NCBI RefSeq assembly: GCF_026016445.1
Contig: NZ_CP096147.1
Location: 188,501-252,500, forward strand
Source of the DNA: Cognatishimia activa
Lineage (GTDB): Bacteria; Pseudomonadota; Alphaproteobacteria; Rhodobacterales; Rhodobacteraceae
Reading direction: 5' to 3'
DNA: 64,000 nucleotides
In this document: positions 17,670-26,603 of the stretch, one piece after another
How positions within the stretch are numbered: the stretch's first letter is position 1
Layout of the letters: every line of letters starts with the position of its first letter
Made by a program: the position numbers and the translations under genes
Notes under the pieces: generated by a model
What the model was told of the DNA's origin: nothing
Databases searched by the model: none
The model's input: the letters and a program-made list of their open reading frames with translations, nothing else

Positions 17670-18506
17670 TCAGCAGCATTTCGAAGCACTTGCAGTGTTC
17701 GAACCGCAGCCCTGTGGACCACAGCAAGCCGCGCCAACTTCATTGGCGTTGGTGTGATCGAGCGCATCGGCTGGGATGCGCGTCGTGATCGCGGCGATTG
17801 CTGCCTCGTCACCTGCCTCCTGCGCCTTCTTCAGCTTCGCTTTGCGCTCGGAATACCGGTCAACCAAAAGCTCCTTGCGATCGCGAACCAGTAACGTGAA
17901 CTTCACCAGTTCTTCCATCACATCAACAAGGCGCTCGTAAAAGGACGAGTCCTTGATCCGATTATTCTCATCGAACTCATTGTAGGTCCGCGCAATAGAC
18001 GACTGGTTCGGGATCGTCAGCATCCGCATCCAGCGGCCCAGAATGCGCAGTTGGTTGACGGTGTTGAAGGACTGCGAGCCACCTTCGACTTGCATGATGG
18101 CCAGTGTCTTGCCTTGAGTTGGTCGCACAGCGCCGACGGAGAGCGGCAACCAGTCGATTTGGGTTTTCATCACGCCGGTCATGGCACCGTGGCGCTCTGG
18201 GGAACTCCAGACCTGCCCTTCGGACCAGATGACCAGATCGCGCAGTTCTTTTACCTTGGGATGGTCTTCGTCTTCGTCACTGACGAGCGGCAACCCGTGC
18301 GGATCAAAGGTTTTGACCTCACAGCCGAACTTTTCAAGGATGCGCGCGCATTCCTCGGTGACAAGACGGCTGAAGGAACGCTCACGCAAGGAACCATAAA
18401 GCAACAAGATGCGTGGCGGGTGAGAGGAAGGATTCGCAACTTCCATTTGCTCAAGAGTTGGGGTCTTCACAACGTCTTCAAGCAGGTGTGGTGTATCGTT
18501 AGTCAT
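17670..18506 (-). CDS. arsH: NADPH-dependent FMN reductase ArsH with Cys-rich tail
   Basis: About 278 residues from the ATG at 18506 ([12 protein letters not shown]), preceded by an AGAGAACC stretch. It has the flavodoxin-like ArsH core with [13 protein letters not shown] (phosphate-binding loop) and [20 protein letters not shown]. ArsH oxidises trivalent methyl or phenyl arsenicals and acts as a flavin reductase. An uncommon feature is the C-terminal extension after the usual end, [18 protein letters not shown], carrying five cysteines, which could bind metal or thiols. It is divergent from arsR, with a shared candidate operator between them. Confidence 0.9.
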   Translation of the reverse strand: MTNDTPHLLEDVVKTPTLEQMEVANPSSHPPRILLLYGSLRERSFSRLVTEECARILEKFGCEVKTFDPHGLPLVSDEDEDHPKVKELRDLVIWSEGQVWSSPERHGAMTGVMKTQIDWLPLSVGAVRPTQGKTLAIMQVEGGSQSFNTVNQLRILGRWMRMLTIPNQSSIARTYNEFDENNRIKDSSFYERLVDVMEELVKFTLLVRDRKELLVDRYSERKAKLKKAQEAGDEAAIAAITTRIPADALDHTNANEVGAACCGPQGCGSNTASASKCC

Positions 18507-18609
18507 TGGTTCTCTTTCAAAAAATCGAGTTTTCGAAGTGTGTTCCGCCGCGCTGTTCGTCAGCCTGACGTTATCACTTGAACACATAGATACACCCTTT
18601 TCTCAATAT

Positions 18610-18625
18610 CTCAAGACTTATTGAG
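18610..18625. promoter_or_regulatory. Candidate ArsR operator 1
   Basis: CTCAAGACTTATTGAG is an inverted repeat (CTCAA-N6-TTGAG) between the divergent arsH and arsR genes. The same sequence in reverse orientation recurs at 19073-19088 before gloB. This spacing and placement fit an ArsR-family operator; binding is inferred. Confidence 0.65.
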
Positions 18626-18679
18626 TTGTTGAATTGAGAGACCTATAGTAGCAACTGTACGAAACCCCGCTTTGGAGGC

Positions 18680-19015
18680 ATGAAACCGGTGGACGAACAG
18701 GTCGCTTTGAAAATGATGCAGGCATTGTCTGACTCAACGCGAGTCAACATCGTGCGCTTTCTTGTCCAGAAGCTTCCTGAAGGGGCTTCAGCCGGAGAAA
18801 TCGCATCTCATGTCGATGCAACCTCTTCACGTGCCTCCTTTCATTTGAACACGCTGGATCAGGCCGGACTCGTCTCATCCGAGAAGCAATCTCGCAGTGT
18901 TATCTACACGCTCGATAGCGCCAAGATGGGTGGTCTCGTGTCATTCTTGTTGAACGATTGCTGTGACGGTCATCCTGATATTCTAGCTTGTTGCACAAGC
19001 GGAAAATCCTGCTGA
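18680..19015 (+). CDS. arsR: ArsR/SmtB-family repressor
   Basis: A 111-residue winged-helix regulator: MKMMQALSDSTRVNIVRFLV-type first helices, then a recognition region SSRASFHLNTLDQAGLVSSEK. The C-terminus is cysteine-rich (DCCDG, ACC, GKSC; five Cys), resembling ArsR proteins whose C-terminal cysteines bind As(III). A good SD sequence (GGAGG) precedes ATG. It probably autoregulates and controls both arsH/MFS and gloB/CDO through the two CTCAA-N6-TTGAG sites. A persulfide-sensing role is possible but less likely beside arsH. Confidence 0.88.
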   Translation: MKPVDEQVALKMMQALSDSTRVNIVRFLVQKLPEGASAGEIASHVDATSSRASFHLNTLDQAGLVSSEKQSRSVIYTLDSAKMGGLVSFLLNDCCDGHPDILACCTSGKSC

Positions 19016-19072
19016 ACGCTCGCTTTTTGTTTACCACACAACTCCCAAAAACAACCAATCATCGCCATATAT

Positions 19073-19088
19073 CTCAATAAGTCTTGAT
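19073..19088. promoter_or_regulatory. Candidate ArsR operator 2
   Basis: CTCAATAAGTCTTGAT lies about 50 bases before gloB. Its complement is AT-CAAGACTTATTGAG, nearly identical to the site between arsH and arsR, so the gloB-CDO pair is probably in the same ArsR regulon. Confidence 0.6.
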
Positions 19089-19136
19089 ATGTTGAGGTGA
19101 TGAGTTTATGTCCTCCCCAACCCGAGAGGACTTCCT

Positions 19137-19904
19137 ATGCCATTTGAAATTGTCACCATCCCCTGTCTCGAACACAACTATGCGTTTCTTCTTCATGACG
19201 GTGAGAGCGACACGACAGTTGTCATCGACGTGCCAGAGGCCGCACTTGTTTCGGATGCCCTAAAGAGCCAGGGTTGGACCCTCACGCATGTTATGCTGAC
19301 CCACCACCACGGCGACCACACTGGCGGTGTTGCCGAACTCCTGTCTGAGTATCCAGCAACGGTGATCGGGGGTGCTGCCGATGAACACCGGCTTCCCCTT
19401 CTTGATCAGGCTGTCTCTGACGGTGATGTCATCACGCTTGGGGCGGAAAGCGTCGAAGTGTTAGATGTATCGGGGCATACACGCGGACATATTGCTTACT
19501 ATTTTCCCAAGACCGGAGCAGTGGCGACCGCCGACAGCCTCATGGCGCTTGGCTGTGGGCGCGTCTATGGCGACGGCCCCGAGCAAATGTATGCAAGTCT
19601 GCAAAAGCTGGCCGCCCTGCCGCCTGAAACGCTCGTGCTTTCGGGCCATGAGTTTACCGAAAAGAACGCCGCATTTGCCCTGACCATCGACAGCACCAAT
19701 GACACGCTCATTGCACGCGCCGCAGAAGTGAAAGAACTGCGTTCCAAGGGCCAGCCCACGATCCCGACCACATTGTCCGATGAGCTGGCAACGAACCCCT
19801 TCCTGCGCTGCGACAATGCGCAAATCAGGCAAACATTGGGCATGGAAGACGCCACCTCTGTCGAAGTTTTTGCCGAGATCCGAGAACGCAAGGACAAATT
19901 CTAA
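19137..19904 (+). CDS. gloB: Hydroxyacylglutathione hydrolase (glyoxalase II)
   Basis: A 255-residue metallo-beta-lactamase-fold enzyme: metal motif THHHGDH (55-61), VSGHTRGH (about 115-122), and the C-terminal HAGH domain ending ELATNPFLRC. It hydrolyses S-lactoylglutathione to lactate and glutathione. The complete C-terminal domain argues against a persulfide dioxygenase. It has a likely ArsR operator upstream and is followed 30 bases later by a cysteine-dioxygenase-like gene, placing it in a thiol-linked arsenic-response context. Confidence 0.92.
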   Translation: MPFEIVTIPCLEHNYAFLLHDGESDTTVVIDVPEAALVSDALKSQGWTLTHVMLTHHHGDHTGGVAELLSEYPATVIGGAADEHRLPLLDQAVSDGDVITLGAESVEVLDVSGHTRGHIAYYFPKTGAVATADSLMALGCGRVYGDGPEQMYASLQKLAALPPETLVLSGHEFTEKNAAFALTIDSTNDTLIARAAEVKELRSKGQPTIPTTLSDELATNPFLRCDNAQIRQTLGMEDATSVEVFAEIRERKDKF

Positions 19905-19934
19905 AATGAAGCACCAACCCAAGGGAGAAAGAGA

Positions 19935-20528
19935 ATGAGCCAAAGCTTGTTGAATACCTTCATTGCCGACTGTAACGGCGCATTAGAAAACAAAACCGAG
20001 CTTTCGGATGTTGTTGCCGTAATCGCGCCGCGAATGGCCAATCTGGTCAACCGCTCTGACGAGTTCTTAAAGCCGGAGCATTTCCAATCTGACCCTGATC
20101 ACTACGCGCGCAATCTGGTCTATGAGGACACGAAATCGGGCCTGTCGCTTTACACTCTAGTTTGGAACCCGGGCCAATGGACGCCTGTACATGATCACGG
20201 CACCTGGGGCGTTGTGGGTGTCATTGAAGGCCAGCTTCAGGAACAGGGGTACATGCGGCTGGACGCTGATCAGACCGCCGACCGCAACGATGGGATAGAC
20301 CTGCGCCGGGCCGGTCTAGTGCTGCTGACGCCGGGCGCAGTTTCAACTTTCGTTCCAAACCCGGATCACATCCATCAGACGGGTTGTCCGGAGAGCTTGC
20401 CGCGATGTGTTAGTCTTCATCTCTATGGCAGGGAAATGAACTCGTTCTTCTCTTACGATGTTGAAGCAGGCACCCGTGAGCTGATCGAGGTCGCCCATAC
20501 AGAGACCCAATTGGGAACATGCGAATAA
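19935..20528 (+). CDS. Cysteine dioxygenase-type cupin
   Basis: A 197-residue cupin. The iron ligands are seen in VHDHGTWG (H86, H88) and a third His in DHIHQTG (H145 or H147), the 3-His arrangement of thiol dioxygenases. The Tyr/Cys cross-link pair cannot be assigned with certainty. Family members oxidise cysteine, cysteamine or 3-mercaptopropionate to sulfinic acids. An SD GGGAGAAAGAGA precedes ATG. Position behind gloB under a putative ArsR site suggests a role in thiol turnover. Confidence 0.82.
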   Translation: MSQSLLNTFIADCNGALENKTELSDVVAVIAPRMANLVNRSDEFLKPEHFQSDPDHYARNLVYEDTKSGLSLYTLVWNPGQWTPVHDHGTWGVVGVIEGQLQEQGYMRLDADQTADRNDGIDLRRAGLVLLTPGAVSTFVPNPDHIHQTGCPESLPRCVSLHLYGREMNSFFSYDVEAGTRELIEVAHTETQLGTCE

Positions 20529-20553
20529 ACCACCCATACGAGTTACTTCGACG

Positions 20554-21126
20554 TTGCGGTACTTGTCGCGTGTTGAGGTAATGGATCTCATCGGGCAAGT
20601 TGAGCTGTTACCCGAAGTACTTCCTGGAAAATCGGTTGCGCCGCTAAATGCGTTTTGCCGAGAGAAAGGTATTCCGTTAGCCCATGTTGTTGATCTCTGG
20701 CGCAAGGGCGAATTGGACGGCCTGCTTTGTCGGGTAGAGGGCGTGGGTTTGAATGCTGTCGAGGTGGATTGGGACGCAATTTGCCCTAGGAGGAAAGTGC
20801 AGCTCAATCAAGACCTCTCGTTGCCTGAGACTGCCCGATATTTAAAAATCAATGTCATCTCGATCCGGCACCTCCGCGATAAAGGGTTCCTTTCGCAGGT
20901 CCGCGAACGCAATCCAGATACTAACCATCAAAAGCACTATATTTCAAAAGCGAGTATCGAAGCCTTTGAAAGGGCATATGTAACGCTTGGGCAGATGGCG
21001 GCAAAGCAAAGAGTGGCCCCATTTCACCTCGCGCGCAAACTGGATATCGAAGGTGTTTGCCCCATACCTTGTGGTGGGGAACTTGTTCGAGTGTACTACA
21101 AAAGAGAAATTGGTTGGGATGGTTGA
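20554..21126 (+). CDS. Tandem HTH-like protein, probable truncated C-terminal fragment
   Basis: A 190-residue frame starting at a TTG with no clear SD; the frame is open upstream to a TAA at 20527, right behind the dioxygenase stop. Two helix-turn-helix-like units are visible: SLPETARYLKINVISIRHLRD (about 86-106) and YVTLGQMAAKQRVAPFHLAR (about 141-160). Modules of this kind occur in the C-termini of TniQ-type and other transposon-associated proteins. I infer a decayed or 5'-truncated DNA-binding protein, but a free-standing gene is possible. A small ORF follows 18 bases later. Confidence 0.5.
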   Translation: MRYLSRVEVMDLIGQVELLPEVLPGKSVAPLNAFCREKGIPLAHVVDLWRKGELDGLLCRVEGVGLNAVEVDWDAICPRRKVQLNQDLSLPETARYLKINVISIRHLRDKGFLSQVRERNPDTNHQKHYISKASIEAFERAYVTLGQMAAKQRVAPFHLARKLDIEGVCPIPCGGELVRVYYKREIGWDG

Positions 21127-21144
21127 ACAGGAGAGTAGGGGCCA

Positions 21145-21342
21145 ATGATTAGGAAATCGGACGACGGTGTGGAGCACCCTGATCAGCATGCAATCGACGA
21201 CTGGTTTCTCTATGGGCCACAAAACCAGCAGATCGAACCACTTGTACGTCAGCTAGCAGTTGAGCATGGGATGCGTCTAGCTGAAGTTGAGGATGTGATT
21301 GTGGCGGCACTTCAGACAAAATTGCGTGCTCTAAAGCCTTAA
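21145..21342 (+). CDS. Small protein of unknown function (65 aa)
   Basis: A 65-residue acidic N-terminal/helical protein starting MIRKSDDGVEHPDQ and ending TKLRALKP. An SD-like GGAGAG and a GTAGGGGCC stretch precede ATG. No family is recognised. It follows the HTH-like frame closely, so the two may form one unit left by a mobile element. Confidence 0.5.
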   Translation: MIRKSDDGVEHPDQHAIDDWFLYGPQNQQIEPLVRQLAVEHGMRLAEVEDVIVAALQTKLRALKP

Positions 21343-21640
21343 CCCGAGATATTCGCTCACACGCCAGTTTAGTCTAATCGGGGGGGGCTGGCTTTTGGCT
21401 TTAGAAGTCTCGGTTAGGTCTTTAAGCAGCTCAGCAAAGGGACAAAAGGCTCCCGAGTGAGCCTGCAAAGCGCTGAGATGTTCGGGGTATTCAACTTTAA
21501 GGTTGTTAGCATAATGCCCCTTAGATGTTTCTCTAGTTCCGTTAAGACAAGTAATTCTGCTTTTGGTTGCATGATTTCTCTTTCAATCACCCTTGTCTGC
21601 GCGTTGTAATGTAAAATGCAGCAATTTTTAATTTGACTTT

Positions 21641-21652
21641 TGGAACGTTCCA
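21641..21652. promoter_or_regulatory. LacI-type operator, site 1
   Basis: A perfect 12-bp palindrome TGGAACGTTCCA with the central CG typical of LacI-family operators, 58 bases before the first Gfo/Idh/MocA gene. An identical site lies 30 bases downstream, a spacing of nearly three helical turns, which suits cooperative binding. The likely ligand is the LacI protein encoded at 34446. Confidence 0.8.
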
Positions 21653-21670
21653 TATTTATTTTGCGCCCAA

Positions 21671-21682
21671 TGGAACGTTCCA
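21671..21682. promoter_or_regulatory. LacI-type operator, site 2
   Basis: A second TGGAACGTTCCA, followed directly by AAAGGAGG, the SD of the gene at 21699. Binding here would overlap the translation start region and probably block transcription. In the 350-base gap before it (21343-21640) I see no gene. Confidence 0.8.
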
Positions 21683-21698
21683 AAGGAGGATTCGCGAG

Positions 21699-22700
21699 AT
21701 GGATTGGGGATTGATCGGAGCCAGCACAATTGCTGCTGAACACATGATCGGCGCGATCCGTGCTCAGAAGGGGCATGAGGTCACGTCTGTCCTGAGTTCA
21801 GGCGCAGATCGCGGTGCTTCTTATGCCGCCATTCATGGCATCAAGACCTCTACAACCTCTCTGGAAGAAATCCTGGCGGACGATCAGATTGGTGCGGTCT
21901 ATATTTCGACCACCAATGAAAAACACCTCTCGCAAGCCTTGGCGGCCTTTGCGGCAGGCAAACACGTCATGTGTGAAAAGCCCTTGGCCATGTCAGCAGC
22001 CGACGCAGCGACGATGGTGAAAGCAGCGGCAGAAGCTGGCGTTGTGTTGGGCACCAATCACCACCTGCGTTCTGCCGGCACTCATCTTGCGATGAAACAG
22101 CTGATCACCGATGGCGTGATCGGTGAGGTATTGAGCCTGCGGGTGTTCCACGCTGGTCTGCTGCCTGAACACTTGCGTGGCTGGCGTCTTAGTGATCCTG
22201 CTGCTGGGGGCGGCGTGATCCCGGATCTTGTGGTGCATGATGCGGATACCGTTCGCTTTTACCTCGACGAAGACCCGAAATCCGTGGTCGCAATGGAATC
22301 GCATGGTTCGATGTCTCAAGGCGTTGAAGATGGTGCGATGTCTGTCTGGAAAATGCCGTCCGGCGTTCAGGTCATGACCCATGAAAGCTTTACCCATCCG
22401 TTTTCCCAATCCGGTTTGGAAATCTATGGCACCAAAGGATCTTTGGTCGCGCGCAATGTGATGACCCAATTGCCTGTGGGCGAGATCACTCTGACCACAG
22501 CCGCCGGTTCCCAACCGGTGACCTACAGTGATCATGGTCTTTATGACCGCACGATGGCGCAGTTTGCAGCCGCGATCGACGGCAAAGGCCAGCCATCTGC
22601 CACCGGTGTTGATGGTGTGAAATCCCTGGCCGTGGCTGAAGCCGTGAAACAGGCGGCGGTCTCTGGCCAAGCCACCAAAGTTGACTATTGCGGAGTGTGA
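21699..22700 (+). CDS. Gfo/Idh/MocA-family NAD(P)-dependent oxidoreductase 1
   Basis: A 333-residue Rossmann enzyme: GLIGAST (cofactor loop, about 4-10), CEKPLAMS in the middle (the EKP motif with catalytic Lys) and TNHHLRS. The family oxidises sugars, inositols or sugar derivatives at a secondary hydroxyl. I chose the ATG at 21699 because it has AAAGGAGG at good spacing. It begins a plus-strand gene run controlled by the two LacI-type sites. A second family member starts at the far end of the island. Confidence 0.88.
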   Translation: MDWGLIGASTIAAEHMIGAIRAQKGHEVTSVLSSGADRGASYAAIHGIKTSTTSLEEILADDQIGAVYISTTNEKHLSQALAAFAAGKHVMCEKPLAMSAADAATMVKAAAEAGVVLGTNHHLRSAGTHLAMKQLITDGVIGEVLSLRVFHAGLLPEHLRGWRLSDPAAGGGVIPDLVVHDADTVRFYLDEDPKSVVAMESHGSMSQGVEDGAMSVWKMPSGVQVMTHESFTHPFSQSGLEIYGTKGSLVARNVMTQLPVGEITLTTAAGSQPVTYSDHGLYDRTMAQFAAAIDGKGQPSATGVDGVKSLAVAEAVKQAAVSGQATKVDYCGV

Positions 22701-22702
22701 TC

Positions 22703-24274
22703 ATGTCTAAAATTGTCTCTGCATCTGAAGCCGTGTCCCGGATTGAAGACGGGCAGGTTGTCTCTGTGTCCTCTTCTTCGGGATTGGGCTGCCCCGATCT
22801 AGTTCTGCAAGCCTTGGGGGAGCGGTTTGACGCAACGGGTGAACCCCGCAATCTGACCACGCTGCACCCGATTGCCGCAGGGGACATGTTTGGCATCAAA
22901 GGTATTGACCATATTGCCAAAGACGGCCTGCTAAGCCGCGTGTTGGCGGGTAGCTACCCTTCGGGCCCATCCTCCAAGGAAATGCCTGAAATCTGGAAGA
23001 TGATCGTGGAGGACCGGATTGCGGCCTACAATGTGCCGTCCGGCATTATGTTTGACATGCACCGTGACGTCGCTGCACGCCGCCCGGGTGTGTTGACCAA
23101 AGTGGGCATGGAAACTTTTGCGGACCCGATCCGCGAAGGTTGCGCTATGAACGACAAAGCGGCGGAAGCGCCAATTGTGTTCCGTCAGGAGCTTGCAGGC
23201 GAAACCTGGCTGCATTTCCCCAACATCGTTCCAAATGTGGCCATCCTTCGGGCGACCACCGCAGATGAACACGGCAACCTGACGTATGAACACGAGGGTG
23301 CGTATCTTGGCGGACTGGAACAGGCCATCGCTGCACGTAATCATGGTGGTCTGGTGATTGCACAGGTCAAACGTGTCACCACTCATGGAAGTCTGAACCC
23401 ACATGACGTGCGTGTGCCGGGCCATCTGGTGGATTTGATTGTGATCGATCCCGACCAAAAACAGACCACAGAAACACAAAATGATCCCGCGATTTCAGGT
23501 GAGATCATGCGCCCGCTTGATGGATTTTCCATCCCGGAGATGTCTGTCGAAAAAGTTCTAGCGCGCCGCGCTGCGCTGGAACTCAATGCAGGCCAGACGG
23601 CCAATCTGGGTTTTGGCATCTCAGCGCAAGTGCCACGTATTCTGATCGAAGAGGGGCAGGCGCAGGCGGTGACCTGGGCCATTGAACAAGGCGCCGTGGG
23701 CGGTGTCCCATTGACAGGGTTTGCCTTTGGCTGCGCGTCCAATGCAGATGCCTATGTACCATCACCTCAGCAGTTCACCTATTTTCAGGGTGGAGGCTTT
23801 GACGTCACCTTCCTGTCCTTCCTCGAGGTGGATGTCGAAGGCAATGTGAATGTTTCCAAGCTTGGTAAAAAACCTTACCTGACAGCCGGTTGCGGTGGCT
23901 TTGTCGATATTGTCGCCAATGCAAAGAAAATCGTTTTCTCTGGCTATTTCGAAGCTGGTGCAAAACTGGATATCACCGAAGATGGTCTGACGATTAGCCA
24001 GCCAGGCAAGTTCACCAAGATGGTAGAGCAAGTCGAGCATGTCACCTTCTCTGGTAAACGTGCTCTGGAGCTGGGGCAGGAGGTGATCTACATCACCGAA
24101 CGCTGTGCGATGCGCTTGACGGAACAAGGATTGGAAGCCTTTGAAATCATGCCTGGAATTGATCCGGCGCGGGATATCGTTGCCGCATCCCACGGCCGTG
24201 TTCAGATCGCGGAAAACGCGACAGTGATGTCCATGGTGTTATTGCAGGAGGCCCCGATGGGGCTGTCGCTATGA
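22703..24274 (+). CDS. Family I CoA-transferase (YdiF/propionate CoA-transferase-like)
   Basis: A 523-residue fused alpha-beta CoA-transferase of family I. The glycine-rich loop is SSSSGLGCPD (about 23-32), and the catalytic glutamate that forms the gamma-glutamyl-CoA intermediate is probably E328 in EQGAVGG. The enzyme moves CoA between carboxylic acids, for example from acetyl-CoA to a pathway acid. Its stop overlaps the crotonase ATG (ATGA). It is a paralogue of the gene at 58811, sharing GSL(N/D)PHxVRVP and RRAALE. The context is sugar catabolism, which is unusual for this family. Confidence 0.87.
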   Translation: MSKIVSASEAVSRIEDGQVVSVSSSSGLGCPDLVLQALGERFDATGEPRNLTTLHPIAAGDMFGIKGIDHIAKDGLLSRVLAGSYPSGPSSKEMPEIWKMIVEDRIAAYNVPSGIMFDMHRDVAARRPGVLTKVGMETFADPIREGCAMNDKAAEAPIVFRQELAGETWLHFPNIVPNVAILRATTADEHGNLTYEHEGAYLGGLEQAIAARNHGGLVIAQVKRVTTHGSLNPHDVRVPGHLVDLIVIDPDQKQTTETQNDPAISGEIMRPLDGFSIPEMSVEKVLARRAALELNAGQTANLGFGISAQVPRILIEEGQAQAVTWAIEQGAVGGVPLTGFAFGCASNADAYVPSPQQFTYFQGGGFDVTFLSFLEVDVEGNVNVSKLGKKPYLTAGCGGFVDIVANAKKIVFSGYFEAGAKLDITEDGLTISQPGKFTKMVEQVEHVTFSGKRALELGQEVIYITERCAMRLTEQGLEAFEIMPGIDPARDIVAASHGRVQIAENATVMSMVLLQEAPMGLSL

Positions 24275-25038
24275 GCCGCGTTGATCTGAAAATCGAAGGC
24301 GCGATTGCACACCTTCTGGTCTCCAATCCGACCAAACTGAACGCATTGACGCCCGATATGCTAGCGCAGCTCATAGCACATTGCGATGCGTTGGATGTGA
24401 ATCCGGATGTGCGCGTTGTGTTGATTTCGGGCGACCATCCAAAGGCATTCTGTGTTGGGGCAGATATCGCTGCCTGGGCCAAGTTACCTCCCGCGCGTTT
24501 TGCGCGCTCCTGGGTGCGGGGCGGTCATCGTATTTTTGATCGTCTCGCCCGCCTTTCCAAACCCACAATTGCCGTTTTGAACGGACATGCTTTTGGTGGC
24601 GGCTTGGAACTGGCCACCGCCTGCGACATTCGCGTGATGGCGCCAAAAGCCCGCATTGCCCTGCCCGAAGCGCAGGTTGGCGTGGTGCCCGGTTGGTCCG
24701 GCACGCAACGGCTGCAACGTCTGATCCCGGAAGGTATTATGAAGGAAATGGCGTTGTTTGGACGCCAGCTAAGTGCCGAACGTGCGCATCAGATTGGGTT
24801 TGTGTCCGAGGTGGCAGATGATCCGATGTCTGTCGCATTGGACATGGCCGCAAGCGCGGCGAAACTGTCTCCACGCGCGACCGAAATCAGCAAAAACATG
24901 ATCCATGCCGGCGCCGGTGAAGACAGCGCCGCAATGATCGAAGCGATTGGTGGTGGCCTGATTGCCACCTCTGACGACAAATCCGAAGGCGTCGACGCCT
25001 TCTTGGAAAAACGCTCTCCAGATTTCTCGGGAAAATGA
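24271..25038 (+). CDS. Enoyl-CoA hydratase/isomerase (crotonase) 1
   Basis: A 255-residue crotonase: oxyanion-hole segments AFCVGADIAAW (about 54-64) and GHAFGGGLELATACD (about 107-121), and the catalytic region PEAQVGVVPGWSGTQRL. Family members hydrate enoyl-CoA, isomerise it, or cleave beta-diketones. Its start overlaps the CoA-transferase stop, so the acid activated by the transferase is probably its substrate. A second crotonase follows the paralogous CoA-transferase at 60413. Confidence 0.88.
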   Translation: MSRVDLKIEGAIAHLLVSNPTKLNALTPDMLAQLIAHCDALDVNPDVRVVLISGDHPKAFCVGADIAAWAKLPPARFARSWVRGGHRIFDRLARLSKPTIAVLNGHAFGGGLELATACDIRVMAPKARIALPEAQVGVVPGWSGTQRLQRLIPEGIMKEMALFGRQLSAERAHQIGFVSEVADDPMSVALDMAASAAKLSPRATEISKNMIHAGAGEDSAAMIEAIGGGLIATSDDKSEGVDAFLEKRSPDFSGK

Positions 25039-25039
25039 C

Positions 25040-26560
25040 ATGACTGCTCACGATTACACCCTTATTGCCGCCAGCCAGTCGCCAGATGATGCGCTGAATG
25101 AAGTGCGCCATTTGGTTAATGGCGCTTGGATCGACAGCGCAGACGGGGCGACCTTTGAGCGCCTGTCTCCAGCGCACGGCACTCTGGTGTCTCGGATTGC
25201 ACTTGGCGGCGCGCCTGAAACGGAAGCCGCCGTTGCAGCTGCGCGCAAAGCTTTCGACGAGCGCGTCTGGTCAACCATGTCCGGCAAAGATCGCGCGACA
25301 GTTCTGCTGAAGGTCGCTGATCTGATTGACGCAAACAGCGCGCGTATTGCGCGGCTTGAAGTCTTGGAAAGCGGCAAGCCGATTTCCCAAGCAGGAGCCG
25401 AGATCATGGGGGCGGCCGACCTCTGGCGTTATGCCGCTGCATTGGCCCGCACCCTGCATGGGGACAGCCACAATACGCTGGGCAGCGACATGCTGGGCGT
25501 CGTGTTGAAAGAGCCGATTGGCGTTGTTTCAATTATCTGCCCTTGGAACTTCCCGTTTCTGATCGTCAGCCAGAAGTTGCCTTTTGCCCTGGCGGCAGGG
25601 TGCACCTGCGTGGTGAAACCATCAGAACTGACTCCTTCAACAACCGCCATCTTGGGCGAGCTGCTGATCGAGGCCGGCATCCCTGCCGGCGTAGTGAATA
25701 TCGTCCAAGGGTTCGGCGATCCGGTGGGCAGTATCATGACTACACATGAAGCCGTCGATATGGTCAGCTTCACTGGCTCAACGGCCGTTGGTAAAGCCAT
25801 TGAAAAAGCCACCGCGGATACTTTGAAAAAAGTATCCTCCGAACTGGGTGGCAAGAACCCTCAGGTTCTTTTCCCGGATGCTGATCTGGACAGCGCGATC
25901 GACGCGATTGTGTTTGGCATCTACTTCAACGCGGGCGAATGCTGTAATTCTGGATCTCGTATCATCGTGCATGAAGACATCGCAGAAGAGGTCACACGTC
26001 GCGTTGTAGAGTTGAGCCGCAAAGTGCCGTTTGGTGATCCACTGCACCCCGATACCAAGGTCGGGGCGATCATTCACCAAGGTCATTTCGACAAGATCAG
26101 CAGCTATGTTGAAGATGCCGTTGCCGCTGGCGCGAAGGTTGAAATTGGCGGCGCTGCGCTATCTGTTGATGGCATGGATGGCGCATTCTTTGCGCCGACC
26201 GTGGTCAGCAACCTTACACCGGATATGCCCATCGCCCGCGAAGAAGTCTTTGGCCCGGTTCTGTCGGTTCTGACCTTCAAAACCATGGATCAGGCGCTCG
26301 ATCTGGCGAATGGTGCTTCTTACGGTCTGTCCGCAGGGGTTTGGAGCGAAAATATCCATACTTGTCTGGAGTTTAGCCGCCGTGTTCAGGCTGGCACCGT
26401 TTGGACCAACACCTGGATGGATGGCTTTCCCGAAATGCCGTTTGGCGGCGTGAAAGAAAGCGGTCAAGGCCGCGAGTTGGGGCGCTACGGACTGGAAGAG
26501 TTTCTTGAAGTGAAGACCGTGCAAATGCGGATTGGCCGCACGCGCGCAAACTGGATTTGA
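25040..26560 (+). CDS. NAD(P)-dependent aldehyde dehydrogenase 1
   Basis: A 506-residue ALDH: N170 in PWNFPFL, the E268 general base in SSELGGKNP, and C301/C302 in NAGECCNSG. The start ATG at 25040 is two bases after the crotonase stop. It oxidises an aldehyde to an acid, which fits a step before CoA activation by the upstream transferase. Substrate cannot be told from the sequence. Confidence 0.9.
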   Translation: MTAHDYTLIAASQSPDDALNEVRHLVNGAWIDSADGATFERLSPAHGTLVSRIALGGAPETEAAVAAARKAFDERVWSTMSGKDRATVLLKVADLIDANSARIARLEVLESGKPISQAGAEIMGAADLWRYAAALARTLHGDSHNTLGSDMLGVVLKEPIGVVSIICPWNFPFLIVSQKLPFALAAGCTCVVKPSELTPSTTAILGELLIEAGIPAGVVNIVQGFGDPVGSIMTTHEAVDMVSFTGSTAVGKAIEKATADTLKKVSSELGGKNPQVLFPDADLDSAIDAIVFGIYFNAGECCNSGSRIIVHEDIAEEVTRRVVELSRKVPFGDPLHPDTKVGAIIHQGHFDKISSYVEDAVAAGAKVEIGGAALSVDGMDGAFFAPTVVSNLTPDMPIAREEVFGPVLSVLTFKTMDQALDLANGASYGLSAGVWSENIHTCLEFSRRVQAGTVWTNTWMDGFPEMPFGGVKESGQGRELGRYGLEEFLEVKTVQMRIGRTRANWI

Positions 26561-26603
26561 TCCGCAACGACGGATCAGAATTAACGCAAACTGGGAGGAT
26601 ACC

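Noticed and set aside
19137..19904. Persulfide dioxygenase (ETHE1-like) reading of the metallo-beta-lactamase protein
   Set aside because: The complete C-terminal HAGH domain with ELATNPFLRC supports glyoxalase II instead.
21414..21776. Minus-strand frame of 120 codons over the LacI-operator region
   Set aside because: It covers the regulatory palindromes and the start of a solid gene, and shows no SD or similarity.
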